From Sphingobium sp. D43FB (lineage in GTDB: Bacteria > Pseudomonadota > Alphaproteobacteria > Sphingomonadales > Sphingomonadaceae): a stretch of DNA of 64,000 nt. Positions within the stretch are counted from its first letter, which is position 1, and each line of letters begins with the position of its first letter. The translations under genes were made by a program, and so were the position numbers. The stretch is from contig NZ_NMUA01000008.1 in assembly GCF_002312805.1 (NCBI RefSeq), forward strand, positions 124,001 to 188,000, given 5' to 3'. The notes beneath the pieces are model-generated. The model saw nothing but the letters and a program-made list of their open reading frames with translations. It was not told the DNA's origin and did no database searches. Shown here piece by piece: positions 9,280 through 17,698 of the stretch.

Positions 9280-9804
9280 ATGGCGGACATCGCCGCACTG
9301 ACAGCGTTGATCGAACCTGAGGCGAAGGCTTTGGGCTTTGACCTTGTGCGGATCAAGCTGTTCGGATCGGGCGATGATCGCACGCTTCAGATCATGGCCG
9401 AACGGCCCGAAACCAAGCAGTTGGTGATCGAGGATTGCGCCGCTTTGTCGCGCCGCCTGTCCGATTTGCTGGACGAGGTCGACCCGATCGAGGAAGCCTA
9501 TCGTCTCGAAGTCAGTTCGCCCGGCATCGACCGCCCGCTCACCCGCCTGCACGACTTTGTCGAATGGGGCGGGTTCGAAGCGCGCATCACCGTGACCGAG
9601 GCGATCGAGGGGCGCAAGACCTTCAAGGGCATCCTTGGCGGGGTCGAGGGCGAGGATATCCAGTTTCGCGATACCAAGGCTGGCAATGTCGTCATCCCCT
9701 TCGGCCTGATCGATGGTGCCAAGCTGGTGCTGACCGACGCGCTGATTTCTGCTACCATGCCGCTTTCCTCCGATGGGGCGGATGAATTTGAAACCGAAGA
9801 ATAA
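9280..9804 (+). CDS. rimP: Ribosome maturation factor RimP
   Basis: A 174-residue cytoplasmic factor for 30S subunit assembly. The N-terminal alpha/beta domain contains CAALSRRLSDLLD and the signature EVSSPGIDRPL at about residues 83-93, followed by an SH3-like C-terminal domain. I use the ATG at 9280 since it has GGAG seven bases before it and begins at the family N-terminus; the frame stays open upstream to 9142 but that part does not look coded. First gene of the rimP-nusA-ylxR-infB-rbfA-truB-rpsO-pnp order; nusA follows after 13 bases. Confidence 0.95.
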   Translation: MADIAALTALIEPEAKALGFDLVRIKLFGSGDDRTLQIMAERPETKQLVIEDCAALSRRLSDLLDEVDPIEEAYRLEVSSPGIDRPLTRLHDFVEWGGFEARITVTEAIEGRKTFKGILGGVEGEDIQFRDTKAGNVVIPFGLIDGAKLVLTDALISATMPLSSDGADEFETEE

Positions 9805-9817
9805 GGGTTCATAAGTC

Positions 9818-11389
9818 ATGGCCAACGCCATTTCCGCCAACCGGGCAGAACTGATCGCCATCGCCAATTCGGTGGCGTCGGAAAAGATGATCGACAAGGC
9901 CATCGTCATCGAGGCGATGGAGGATGCGATCCAGCGCGCCGCGCGCGCCCGCTATGGCGCTGAAAACGACATCCGCGCCAAGCTGGACCCGGAAACCGGC
10001 GACCTGCGCTTGTGGCGCGTGGTCGAGGTGGTCGACACCGTCGAGGATTATTTCAAGCAGGTCGATCTGAAGGCCGCGCAGAAGCTGAAGGCAGACTCGG
10101 TCGTCGGCGACTTCATTGTCGATCCGCTGCCCGCGATCGACCTCGGCCGCATCGATGCCCAGTCGGCCAAGCAGGTGATCTTCCAGAAGGTCCGCGATGC
10201 CGAGCGCGAGCGCCAGCATGAAGAATATAAGGACCGCGTGGGTGAAATCATCACCGGCGTCGTCAAGTCGGTCGAATTTGGCCATGTCGTGGTGAACCTC
10301 GGCCGGGCCGAAGGCGTCATCCGCCGCGACCAGCAGATCCCGCGCGAAGTCGTCCGGGTCGGTGACCGGATTCGCTCGGTCGTGCTGAACGTGCGCCGCG
10401 AAAATCGCGGGCCGCAAATTTTCCTGTCGCGCGCCCATCCCGAATTCATGAAAAAGCTGTTCGCGCAGGAAGTCCCCGAAATCTATGATGGCGTCATCAC
10501 CATCATGGCCGCCGCCCGCGATCCGGGCAGCCGCGCCAAGATCGGCGTCATCAGCCGCGACAGCAGCATTGATCCAGTCGGCGCCTGCGTCGGCATGAAG
10601 GGCAGCCGCGTGCAAGCCGTCGTGCAGGAAATGCAGGGCGAAAAGATCGACATCATCCCCTGGTCGGAAGATACCGCGACCTTCGTCGTCAACGCGCTGC
10701 AGCCCGCGCAGGTCAGCCGCGTCGTCATCGATGAGGAAGAAGAGCGGATCGAAGTGGTCGTCCCCGACGATCAGCTCAGCCTCGCCATCGGCCGTCGCGG
10801 TCAGAATGTCCGCCTCGCCAGCCAGCTGACCGGCAAGGCGATCGACATCATGACCGAGGCTGATGCAAGCGAGAAGCGCCAGAAGGAATTCGTGTCGCGC
10901 TCCGAACTGTTCCAGAACGAACTGGACGTGGACGAAACGCTCTCGCAGCTGCTGGTCGCCGAAGGCTTTGGCGAGCTGGAAGAAGTCGCCTATGTCAGCG
11001 TCGAGGAACTGGCCGGGATCGAAGGGTTCGACGAAGACCTCGCCGCCGAGTTGCAGAACCGTGCGCAGGAAGCGCTCGATCGTCGCGAAGCCGCTGCGCG
11101 CGAAGAGCGTCAGGCGCTGGGCGTCGAAGATGCGCTGGCCGACATGCCGCACCTCACCGAAGCCATGCTGGTGACGCTGGGCAAGGCGGGCATCAAGACG
11201 CTCGATGATCTGGCCGACTTGGCCACCGACGAGCTGGTGCAGAAGAAGCGCGTTGACCAACGCCGCCGCAAGAGCGAAACGACCGAGGACAAGGGTGGCA
11301 TTCTGGCCGCCTACGGCCTGTCGGACGAGCAGGGCAATGAGATCATCATGGCCGCCCGTGCGCATTGGTTTGAAGACGAGGAAGCCTGA
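9818..11389 (+). CDS. nusA: Transcription termination/antitermination protein NusA
   Basis: Binds RNA polymerase and nascent RNA and controls pausing, termination and antitermination. The 523 residues contain the NusA N-terminal domain (1-130), an S1 domain (about 134-200), KH1 with GACVGMKGSR starting at residue 255, KH2 with AIGRRGQN starting at 323, and two C-terminal helix-hairpin-helix repeats (about 370-430 and 445-500) with an acidic end, as in other alphaproteobacteria. It lies between rimP and a tautomerase gene that starts only six bases after the nusA stop. Confidence 0.98.
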   Translation: MANAISANRAELIAIANSVASEKMIDKAIVIEAMEDAIQRAARARYGAENDIRAKLDPETGDLRLWRVVEVVDTVEDYFKQVDLKAAQKLKADSVVGDFIVDPLPAIDLGRIDAQSAKQVIFQKVRDAERERQHEEYKDRVGEIITGVVKSVEFGHVVVNLGRAEGVIRRDQQIPREVVRVGDRIRSVVLNVRRENRGPQIFLSRAHPEFMKKLFAQEVPEIYDGVITIMAAARDPGSRAKIGVISRDSSIDPVGACVGMKGSRVQAVVQEMQGEKIDIIPWSEDTATFVVNALQPAQVSRVVIDEEEERIEVVVPDDQLSLAIGRRGQNVRLASQLTGKAIDIMTEADASEKRQKEFVSRSELFQNELDVDETLSQLLVAEGFGELEEVAYVSVEELAGIEGFDEDLAAELQNRAQEALDRREAAAREERQALGVEDALADMPHLTEAMLVTLGKAGIKTLDDLADLATDELVQKKRVDQRRRKSETTEDKGGILAAYGLSDEQGNEIIMAARAHWFEDEEA

Positions 11390-11395
11390 GCCAAG

Positions 11396-11635
11396 ATGCC
11401 ATTTGTCGATATCCGTCTGGCCGGCACGGCAACCCGCGCGCAAAAAGCCGCGATCGTTGCCGACGTCACCCAGTCGCTCGTTGAGCGGCTGGGAAAGCCT
11501 GCGGCTGCCGTGCAGGTGGTGATTTCGGAAATTTCGACCGAGAATTATGGCGCGGCGGGTCAGCTTCTGGCTGATCGCGCGCCGGTTGTCGCTTTATCAA
11601 GGGAGGACGCCAATGTTGCGGACACTCCCCGATGA
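11396..11635 (+). CDS. 4-oxalocrotonate tautomerase family protein
   Basis: A 79-residue protein of the 4-OT family, whose members are small oligomers using the N-terminal proline as catalytic base. Pro2 directly follows the start Met (MPFVDIRLAG), as required after Met removal, and the body has the family's beta-alpha-beta pattern with VQVVISEIS. The position is unusual: it is inserted between nusA and ylxR, six bases after nusA, so it must be expressed with the translation operon. Its last 12 residues are polar and the substrate is unknown. It could act in aromatic catabolism, in detoxification or simply be a passenger. Confidence 0.85.
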   Translation: MPFVDIRLAGTATRAQKAAIVADVTQSLVERLGKPAAAVQVVISEISTENYGAAGQLLADRAPVVALSREDANVADTPR

Positions 11636-11698
11636 GCGTTTAGGCCTATCCAATAGCGTTGGGGTTGCCAGTTCATCCGTTTTGGCGGAGGGGCAGGC

Positions 11699-12367
11699 AT
11701 GACCGAACGCAAATGCATATTGACCGGCGACCGCGCCGACCCCGACCATCTCATCCGCCTGGCCATCGGCCCGGAGGATCAGTTGCTCCCCGACCTGCGC
11801 GCCAAGGCGCCGGGACGTGGTGCCTGGATCGGGGTGTCGCGCGCCGAACTGGAAGTGGCGCTGGCCAAGGGCAAGTTGCGCGGCGCCATCGCCCGCGCCT
11901 TCAAAACGGGCGAACTGGCGATCCCCGACGATCTCGCGGATCAGATCGAAACCGGCCTTCGCCGCGCGCTGCTTGACCGGCTGGGGCTGGAATCGCGCGC
12001 CTCGATGCTGCTGACCGGATCGGAAAAGATTGACGTCGCCTGCCGCAAGGGCCAGGTGCGGTTGCTGCTCCACGCAATGGATGCGGCGCCTGACGGCAAC
12101 CGCAAACTGGACCAGGCGCTGCGCGTCGGACAGGAAGCGGAAGGCACGGATCTTGCGGGCATCGTCTTGCCTGTGGACCGCAACGCCCTATCTATGGCAA
12201 TGGGGCGCGACAATGTCGTCCATATCGCAGTGACCGACTCGCGTGCGGCGTCGCGTCTGCGTGCGGCCATCGGCCGATTGGAAAGCTATCTGGGTTGCGC
12301 TGCTGAGGCGCCTGCGCATGGGGAGCCACGCTCCACCGATGCGCCGGGCGTCCAGGCAAACGTATAA
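11699..12367 (+). CDS. ylxR: YlxR (DUF448) RNA-binding protein fused to an L7Ae-like domain
   Basis: A 222-residue protein of the nusA-infB operon. Residues 1-85 are the YlxR fold, with RKCILTG and the GRGAWIGVS segment. Residues from about 95 to 205 form a second domain with QVRLLLHAMDAAP and LSMAMGRDNVVHIAV that resembles an L7Ae/RNA-binding fold; this fusion is usual in alphaproteobacteria, while Firmicutes encode the two as separate genes. YlxR has been linked to RNase P and to regulation of transcription; the molecular role here is not shown. GGAGGGG lies seven bases before the ATG. infB follows after 58 bases. Confidence 0.88.
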   Translation: MTERKCILTGDRADPDHLIRLAIGPEDQLLPDLRAKAPGRGAWIGVSRAELEVALAKGKLRGAIARAFKTGELAIPDDLADQIETGLRRALLDRLGLESRASMLLTGSEKIDVACRKGQVRLLLHAMDAAPDGNRKLDQALRVGQEAEGTDLAGIVLPVDRNALSMAMGRDNVVHIAVTDSRAASRLRAAIGRLESYLGCAAEAPAHGEPRSTDAPGVQANV

Positions 12368-12425
12368 ATAAGGCGTCGGCGGGCCTATCCGGCCGAAGCG
12401 GAAGTGAAGGGTTAAGTTCGATCGT

Positions 12426-15029
12426 ATGAGTGACAGCAAGGAAGACAAGCCGGTTCTGGGCCGCAAGCCACTGGGCATCAAGCGGACCGTGGAATCCGGT
12501 CAGGTGCAGCAGCAGTTCAGCCATGGCCGCAAGAATACGGTCGTGGTCGAAGTGAAGCGGCGCCGCGTCCTGGGCAAGCCGGGCGAAAGCACCGGTGGTG
12601 CGCCCGCTGCCACGCCGCAGGCCGATCCCGCGCCGACTGCCGCCGCTGCCGCGCCTGTCGCGCCGCGTCCGGCTGCGCCCCCTCCGCCGCGCCAGCAACA
12701 GCCGGTGCGCACCGCGCCGCCGCAGAGCCTGATGTCGCGTCAGGAATTGCAGGCCAAGCTGCTGCGTGAAGCCGAAGAAGCCCGCATGAACGCGCAGGAA
12801 GAGGCGCGTCGTCGTGAAGACGCCGCGCGTCTCGCCGCGATCGAAGCGGAAAAGCGCCGCGCCGAAGAAAATCGCCAGGCTGCCGAAACCGCCGCGTCCG
12901 CGCCAGCGGTCGAGGAAGCGCCTGCGCCTGAACCCACGCCCGTCGCCGAAGCGACCGCCGCGCCGCAGGAAGCCGCCGCTCAGCCCGCTGAAACGCCGGT
13001 CGAGGCCGACACTGGTGCCGCTGCTGCGCCGACCACGGCCGCTCCGCCGCCGCCGCGCCGCTTCACCCCGGTTACGCCGGTCAAGCGTCCCGAACCGACC
13101 AAGCCGGAACGCGCGAAGAAGGGCGAAGATAATCGTCGCCAGGCTGGCAAGCTGACCGTCACCAAGGCGCTGGCCGATGACGACAGCGCCCGCGCCCGCA
13201 GCCTTGCGGCGCTCAAGCGTGCCCGTGAAAAGGAACGCCGCGCCCATTATGCCGGTGGCTCCAAGACGCGCGAGAAACAGTCGCGCGACGTGATCGTGCC
13301 CGAAGTCATCACCGTGCAGGAACTGGCCAACCGTATGGCCGAAAAGGGCGCGGATCTGGTCAAGTCGCTGTTCAAGATGGGGCAGGCGGTCACGCTCAAC
13401 CAGTCGATCGATCAGGATACCGCCGAATTGCTGGTCGAAGAATTCGGCCACCGCATCCAGCGCGTGTCGGACGCCGACATCGAAATCGGGATTGAGGGTG
13501 AGGCCGATGCGGTCGAAGCGCTCAAGCCCCGTGCGCCCGTGGTCACGATCATGGGCCATGTCGACCATGGCAAGACGTCGCTGCTCGACGCTCTGCGCGG
13601 CACCAGTGTCGTGTCGGGCGAAAGCGGCGGCATCACCCAGCATATCGGCGCCTATCAGGTGACGACGAAGAAGGGCGATGTCATCACCTTCCTCGACACG
13701 CCGGGCCATGAAGCCTTCTCGGAAATGCGTGCCCGTGGCGCGAACGTCACCGACATCGTCATCCTGGTGGTGGCGGCCGACGACGGGCTGATGCCGCAGA
13801 CGATCGAAGCGATCAACCATACCAAGGCGGCTGGCGTGCCAATGATCGTGGCGATCAACAAGGTCGATAAGCCTGACGCGAACCCGCAAAAGGTGCGTGA
13901 GCGCTTGCTGAGCGAAGAGATCGTGGTCGAGGATATGGGTGGCGACGTTCAGGACGTGGAGGTTTCGGCGCTCAAGAAGACCGGCCTTGATGAGCTGATC
14001 GAAAAGATCCTGCTCCAGGCCGAACTGATGGAGTTGACCGCCAACCCCGATCGCGCTGCCGAAGGCAATGTGATCGAGGCGCAACTCGACCGGGGCCGTG
14101 GTGCGGTCGCGACCGTGCTGGTGCGCAAGGGCACGCTCAAGGTCGGTGACACCTTCGTCATCGGCGCGGAAAGCGGCAAGGTGCGCGCGCTGATCAACGA
14201 CAAGGGCCAGCAGGTCAAATCGGCCGGACCATCGACCCCGGTCGAGATATTGGGCCTGTCGGGCGTGCCGATGGCAGGCGACCAGATGACGGTCGTGGAG
14301 AATGAGGCGCGCGCCCGTGAGGTCGCCGCCTATCGTCAGGAACAGATCACCCGCAAGCGGACGGCATCGGTGCCGACCAACTTCGAAAATATGTTCTCGG
14401 CGCTCAGCACCAAGGTCATCGAATATCCGGTGGTCATCCGCGGCGACGTGCAGGGATCGGTCGAAGCGATCGTCAGTGCGCTGAACCGCATTTCGACGGA
14501 CGAGATCAAGGTGCGTATCTTGAGTTCCGGCGTCGGCGCGATCACCGAAAGCGACGTCACCCTGGCGTCCGCCAGCCGTGCCCCGCTGATCGGCTTCAAC
14601 GTCCGTCCCAATGCCAAGGCGCGTCCGCTGGCGATCCGCGAGAAAATCTCGCTGCGCTATTATGACGTGATCTACGATCTGCTCGAAGAAGTGCGCAACG
14701 AAATGGCGGGCCAGCTCGCACCGGAACGCATCGAAACGATCGTTGGTCGCGCCGAAGTCCTGCAGGTCTTCCCGGCCGGCAAGAAGGACAAGGCGGCAGG
14801 CCTGCTCGTCATGGAAGGCATCATCCGCAAGGGGCTCAATGCGCGCCTCACCCGCGACGATGTCATCGTGTCGAAAACGGTCATCCACTCGCTGCGGCGC
14901 TTCAAGGACGATGTGTCCGAAGTCCGCGCGGGCATGGAATGTGGTGCGGTGTTGCAGGATACCAACGACATCAAGGCTGGCGACACGCTCGAACTGTTCG
15001 AGGTCGAGGAACGCGTTCGTACGCTGTGA
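12426..15029 (+). CDS. infB: Translation initiation factor IF-2
   Basis: GTPase that places fMet-tRNA in the ribosomal P site. The 867-residue protein starts with the IF2-associated segment (1-55), then a long Ala/Pro/Glu-rich linker with coiled-coil heptads (about 55-250). The IF2-N fold and the G domain follow: G1 is GHVDHGKT at residues 377-384, then the DTPGH and NKVD motifs. Domains II, III and IV complete the C-terminus. GC-rich linker repeats cause long open frames on the opposite strand which I regard as shadows. rbfA follows after 47 bases. Confidence 0.98.
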   Translation: MSDSKEDKPVLGRKPLGIKRTVESGQVQQQFSHGRKNTVVVEVKRRRVLGKPGESTGGAPAATPQADPAPTAAAAAPVAPRPAAPPPPRQQQPVRTAPPQSLMSRQELQAKLLREAEEARMNAQEEARRREDAARLAAIEAEKRRAEENRQAAETAASAPAVEEAPAPEPTPVAEATAAPQEAAAQPAETPVEADTGAAAAPTTAAPPPPRRFTPVTPVKRPEPTKPERAKKGEDNRRQAGKLTVTKALADDDSARARSLAALKRAREKERRAHYAGGSKTREKQSRDVIVPEVITVQELANRMAEKGADLVKSLFKMGQAVTLNQSIDQDTAELLVEEFGHRIQRVSDADIEIGIEGEADAVEALKPRAPVVTIMGHVDHGKTSLLDALRGTSVVSGESGGITQHIGAYQVTTKKGDVITFLDTPGHEAFSEMRARGANVTDIVILVVAADDGLMPQTIEAINHTKAAGVPMIVAINKVDKPDANPQKVRERLLSEEIVVEDMGGDVQDVEVSALKKTGLDELIEKILLQAELMELTANPDRAAEGNVIEAQLDRGRGAVATVLVRKGTLKVGDTFVIGAESGKVRALINDKGQQVKSAGPSTPVEILGLSGVPMAGDQMTVVENEARAREVAAYRQEQITRKRTASVPTNFENMFSALSTKVIEYPVVIRGDVQGSVEAIVSALNRISTDEIKVRILSSGVGAITESDVTLASASRAPLIGFNVRPNAKARPLAIREKISLRYYDVIYDLLEEVRNEMAGQLAPERIETIVGRAEVLQVFPAGKKDKAAGLLVMEGIIRKGLNARLTRDDVIVSKTVIHSLRRFKDDVSEVRAGMECGAVLQDTNDIKAGDTLELFEVEERVRTL

Positions 15030-15076
15030 TAGGAAAGACGTGTCCCTGGCTTCGGCCGGGGCCATGAGGATGATAT

Positions 15077-15478
15077 ATGTCCAGTCAGAATGAAGGTCCA
15101 AATGTCCGCGCGCTGCGCGTGGGCGAACAGGTGCGGCACATCTTGTCGGAAATCCTGCAGCGCGGCGACGTGCATGACGATGTGCTGGCCCAGCATGTCG
15201 TGAGCGTCACCGAAGTCCGCATGTCGCCCGACCTGCGCCACGCCACGGTTTTCATCAAACCGCTGCTGGGCCGGGAAGAGGAGGCGGTGCTAAAGGCATT
15301 GCGCACCAACACCGCCTATTTCCAACGCGAAGTCGCATCGCGCACCCGGCTCAAATATGCCGCCAAGATCAAGTTCCTGGCCGACGACAGTTTCGACGAA
15401 GGCAGCCACATCGACAAGCTGCTGCGCGATCCCAAGGTCGCGCAGGACCTGGTCAAGGATGACGCGGACGAGGATTGA
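15077..15478 (+). CDS. rbfA: 30S ribosome-binding factor RbfA
   Basis: A 133-residue KH-like protein that binds the 16S rRNA 5' region and helps 30S maturation and cold adaptation. Family features are the N-terminal [13 protein letters not shown] segment, [17 protein letters not shown] in the middle, and the [25 protein letters not shown] part near the C-terminus (shown here as separate segments of one stretch). The tail is acidic. The stop codon is part of the probable -35 box of the next transcription unit. The expected next gene, truB, is displaced by more than 2 kb by vapBC, a hydrolase and tdk. Confidence 0.96.
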   Translation: MSSQNEGPNVRALRVGEQVRHILSEILQRGDVHDDVLAQHVVSVTEVRMSPDLRHATVFIKPLLGREEEAVLKALRTNTAYFQREVASRTRLKYAAKIKFLADDSFDEGSHIDKLLRDPKVAQDLVKDDADED

Positions 15479-15508
15479 CTTGGCTAACGGTAAGACGCAT
15501 CTTACCGT
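15475..15508 (+). promoter_or_regulatory. vapBC promoter with palindromic operator
   Basis: A -35-like TTGACT (15475-15480) overlaps the rbfA stop codon. A perfect inverted repeat, ACGGTAAGA and TCTTACCGT with four bases between, fills 15487-15508, covers the expected -10 region (CATCTT at 15498, weak) and ends one base before the vapB ATG. This is the arrangement expected for autorepression by a VapB-VapC complex. Confidence 0.7.
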
Positions 15509-15509
15509 C

Positions 15510-15779
15510 ATGAACGCAAAAACGACTCTTTCGGCCAAGGGCCAGATTGTCATCCCTAAGGATGTGCGGGACCAACTCGGCTTTACGTCGGGGCAGGTGT
15601 TCGACGTCGTGCCGATGGGTGGGGGCGTGCTGTTGAATCCCCAGCACAAAAAGTCCGGTCGCAGCTTCGAAGACATCATGGTGGGTATCAAGGCCCGTTA
15701 CCAGCATCAAGGGCCGCCCGTTTCTATTGAAGACATGGACCAGGCCATCACGCAGATGTTCCGCGACCGCCAGGACTGA
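15510..15779 (+). CDS. vapB: VapB-type antitoxin with AbrB/MazE DNA-binding fold
   Basis: An 89-residue antitoxin. Residues 4-45 form the swapped-hairpin AbrB domain (TLSAKGQIVIPKDVRDQLG), which binds DNA; the C-terminal half, with SIEDMDQAITQMF, would wrap the PIN toxin. The ATG at 15510 has no Shine-Dalgarno sequence, because the palindrome ends one base before it; a leaderless mRNA is possible. The stop codon overlaps the vapC start by one base (TGATG). It is expected to repress its own promoter through the palindrome at 15487-15508. Confidence 0.88.
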   Translation: MNAKTTLSAKGQIVIPKDVRDQLGFTSGQVFDVVPMGGGVLLNPQHKKSGRSFEDIMVGIKARYQHQGPPVSIEDMDQAITQMFRDRQD

Positions 15780-16168
15780 TGGCAGCGGCGATCGATACAA
15801 ATGTGCTGGTGCGCTTCCTAACGGGCGACGACTTGGCGCAAGCGGCTGTCGCGGCTGACCGGATCAGGCAGGGGTTTATCTTATTGCCGACCGTATTGGT
15901 CGAAACGGAGTGGGTATTGCGCGCGAGCTATGGATGGCCGCGCGAGCGTATCGCGGCAGCCTTGCTTGACGTAATCGATTTACCGGAAGCGTTGGGGCAA
16001 CCGGCCCGCATAGACTGGGTTCTGGATCGCTTTGCCGCTGGTGCTGATTTTGCTGAAATGATGCATGTGTCGATGGCCGCCGAGGCGGACCTGTTTTTGA
16101 CATTCGACCGGCGGATTGAGCGGACGGTGGGGGATTCGCCTCCCGTCGCCGTCATGACGTTGACATGA
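15779..16168 (+). CDS. vapC: VapC-type PIN-domain ribonuclease toxin
   Basis: A 129-residue PIN-domain toxin. The four acidic positions that bind the metal are present: Asp6 in DTNVLVR, Glu42 in LVETEWVL, Asp90 in GADFAEMMH and Asp110 in TFDRR. VapC toxins cut tRNA or rRNA and stop growth until VapB neutralises them. The gene overlaps vapB by one base, which fits tight stoichiometric coupling. GC content is somewhat lower than in the neighbours, which suggests later arrival. The target RNA cannot be predicted. Confidence 0.9.
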   Translation: MAAAIDTNVLVRFLTGDDLAQAAVAADRIRQGFILLPTVLVETEWVLRASYGWPRERIAAALLDVIDLPEALGQPARIDWVLDRFAAGADFAEMMHVSMAAEADLFLTFDRRIERTVGDSPPVAVMTLT

Positions 16169-16185
16169 TATCGGGGAATCCAACC

Positions 16186-17082
16186 ATGCGGGCGTTGCTG
16201 CTGTCCAGTGCACTTTTGGCATGCGCCTTTATCCCGGCCAATGCCAAAGAACCCGCCATCCACCCCGCCGTCACCAGCGATCCGTCGCCCGACGCGACCA
16301 ATCCCGCAGGCATGAGCGCCTTTGTCATCCCCTCAGGTGACGGCGCGATGAACGCGGTTCTCTACACCGCTGCGGGCGGCGGGCTGCATCCGACCTTGCT
16401 GCTCCTCCACGGCTTCCCCGGCAACGAACAAAATCTGGATCTCGCCCAGGCCGCGCGCCGGGCCGGGTGGCATGTGCTGACGCTCCATTATCGCGGGTCA
16501 TGGGGTAGCCCCGGCGATTTCTCCTTCGGCGGCGCGTCGGACGATGCCTTCGCCGCGCTCCAATTTCTGCAACAGCCCGCTACCGTCGCGAAATATCGCA
16601 TCGACACCAGCGCGATCGTGGTGGCCGGGCACAGCATGGGCGGTTTCATGGCTGCCGATGTCGCCGCCGCCGAACCGCGCGTCGCTGGCCTGTTCCTGAT
16701 CGACCCATGGGATCCCGCGCAAACGGTCGCCTCGCTCGCCACGGCGGAGGGCGCCGCGGCGTGGCAGGCAGAGGTGGCCAGCGACCTGCCGCCGCTCCAC
16801 GGCGCGACCTATGACGGGCTGACCGGTGAAATCCGCGATCGCGGGGACAAATTCGACCTTGGCCGCCGCATGGCCGCCTATGGCCGCCGCCCGCTCAGCA
16901 TCATCGGCGCGGAAAAAGGCATCGGCGATCAGGCGCGCAAGGCGGCGGCCGACGCGCAGGGCGCCAATCCGCAGGCGCGGCTGACGGTCTGGCCGACCGA
17001 CCATAGTTTTTCCGACAGCCGGATCGCGCTCGCCGATGCGCTGGTGCGCTTCCTGTCGCGCGTCGCCCCGACGATCCGGTAA
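16186..17082 (+). CDS. Secreted alpha/beta hydrolase (dienelactone hydrolase-like)
   Basis: About 298 residues. A signal peptide, MRALLLSSALLACAFIPANA, is followed by an alpha/beta-hydrolase fold with the oxyanion motif LLLHGFPGNE and the nucleophile elbow GHSMGG. Asp in LFLIDPWDP and His in PTDHSFSD are candidates for the rest of the triad. I chose ATG 16186 because it starts the signal peptide and has GGGGA eight bases before it; an in-frame ATG at 16165 overlaps the vapC stop (ATGA) and would add seven residues. The substrate is unknown; an esterase or peptidase acting in the periplasm is likely. tdk starts six bases downstream. Confidence 0.82.
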   Translation: MRALLLSSALLACAFIPANAKEPAIHPAVTSDPSPDATNPAGMSAFVIPSGDGAMNAVLYTAAGGGLHPTLLLLHGFPGNEQNLDLAQAARRAGWHVLTLHYRGSWGSPGDFSFGGASDDAFAALQFLQQPATVAKYRIDTSAIVVAGHSMGGFMAADVAAAEPRVAGLFLIDPWDPAQTVASLATAEGAAAWQAEVASDLPPLHGATYDGLTGEIRDRGDKFDLGRRMAAYGRRPLSIIGAEKGIGDQARKAAADAQGANPQARLTVWPTDHSFSDSRIALADALVRFLSRVAPTIR

Positions 17083-17088
17083 GCGACC

Positions 17089-17667
17089 ATGGCGAAGCTC
17101 TATTTCTACTATAGCTCGATGAATGCGGGCAAATCGACGACGCTGCTGCAATCGGACTTCAACTATCGCGAACGCGGCATGGAAACGATGCTGTGGACCG
17201 CCGCGGTGGACGATCGCTATGGCCAGGGGCGGATCGTGTCGCGGATCGGGCTGGAGGCGCAGGCGCATCTGTTTGAAGCCGATACCGACATGTTCGCCGC
17301 CATCGCCGCGCGCCATCACGACACGCACCTCTCCTGCGTGCTGGTGGACGAAGCGCAATTTCTAAGCCGCGCGCAGGTCTGGGCATTGGGGCGGGTGTGC
17401 GACGAGCTGGGCGTGCCGGTGCTCTGCTATGGCCTGCGCACCGATTTCCAGGGCGAATTGTTCGAAGGCAGCGCGCAGTTATTGGGGCTGGCCGACAGTC
17501 TGAGCGAGATCAAGACGGTGTGCGATTGCGGGCGCAAGGCGACCATGAACCTGCGCGTGGACGGGGAGGGGCGGCCGATCCGGCGCGGCGAACAGACGCA
17601 GATCGGCGGCAATGACCGTTATGTCGCTTTGTGCCGCCGTCACTTCATGGCGCAGATGCGGGGCTGA
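17089..17667 (+). CDS. tdk: Thymidine kinase
   Basis: Phosphorylates thymidine to dTMP in the salvage pathway. The 192 residues are typical of the tetrameric type II (TK1-like) enzyme. The P-loop SSMNAGKST is at about residues 9-17, the catalytic DEAQF at about 88-92, and the zinc-binding lasso has CDCG near 145 and CRRH near the C-terminus. It lies in the block that separates rbfA from truB, which follows after 31 bases. Confidence 0.95.
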   Translation: MAKLYFYYSSMNAGKSTTLLQSDFNYRERGMETMLWTAAVDDRYGQGRIVSRIGLEAQAHLFEADTDMFAAIAARHHDTHLSCVLVDEAQFLSRAQVWALGRVCDELGVPVLCYGLRTDFQGELFEGSAQLLGLADSLSEIKTVCDCGRKATMNLRVDGEGRPIRRGEQTQIGGNDRYVALCRRHFMAQMRG

Positions 17668-17698
17668 CAGCGCGCGCGCTGCCCTATAGGGGCGCACA

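Noticed and set aside
9809-11443. Long antisense frame over nusA, and similar ones over pyrG (5018-6880), clpA (26149-28245) and serS
   Set aside because: Each lies opposite a complete, recognised gene and has no motif of its own.
12192-15101. 969-codon open frame antisense to infB
   Set aside because: infB has all GTPase motifs and a normal length. The antisense protein is rich in Arg, His, Asp and low-complexity stretches and matches no family; it results from high GC at third positions.
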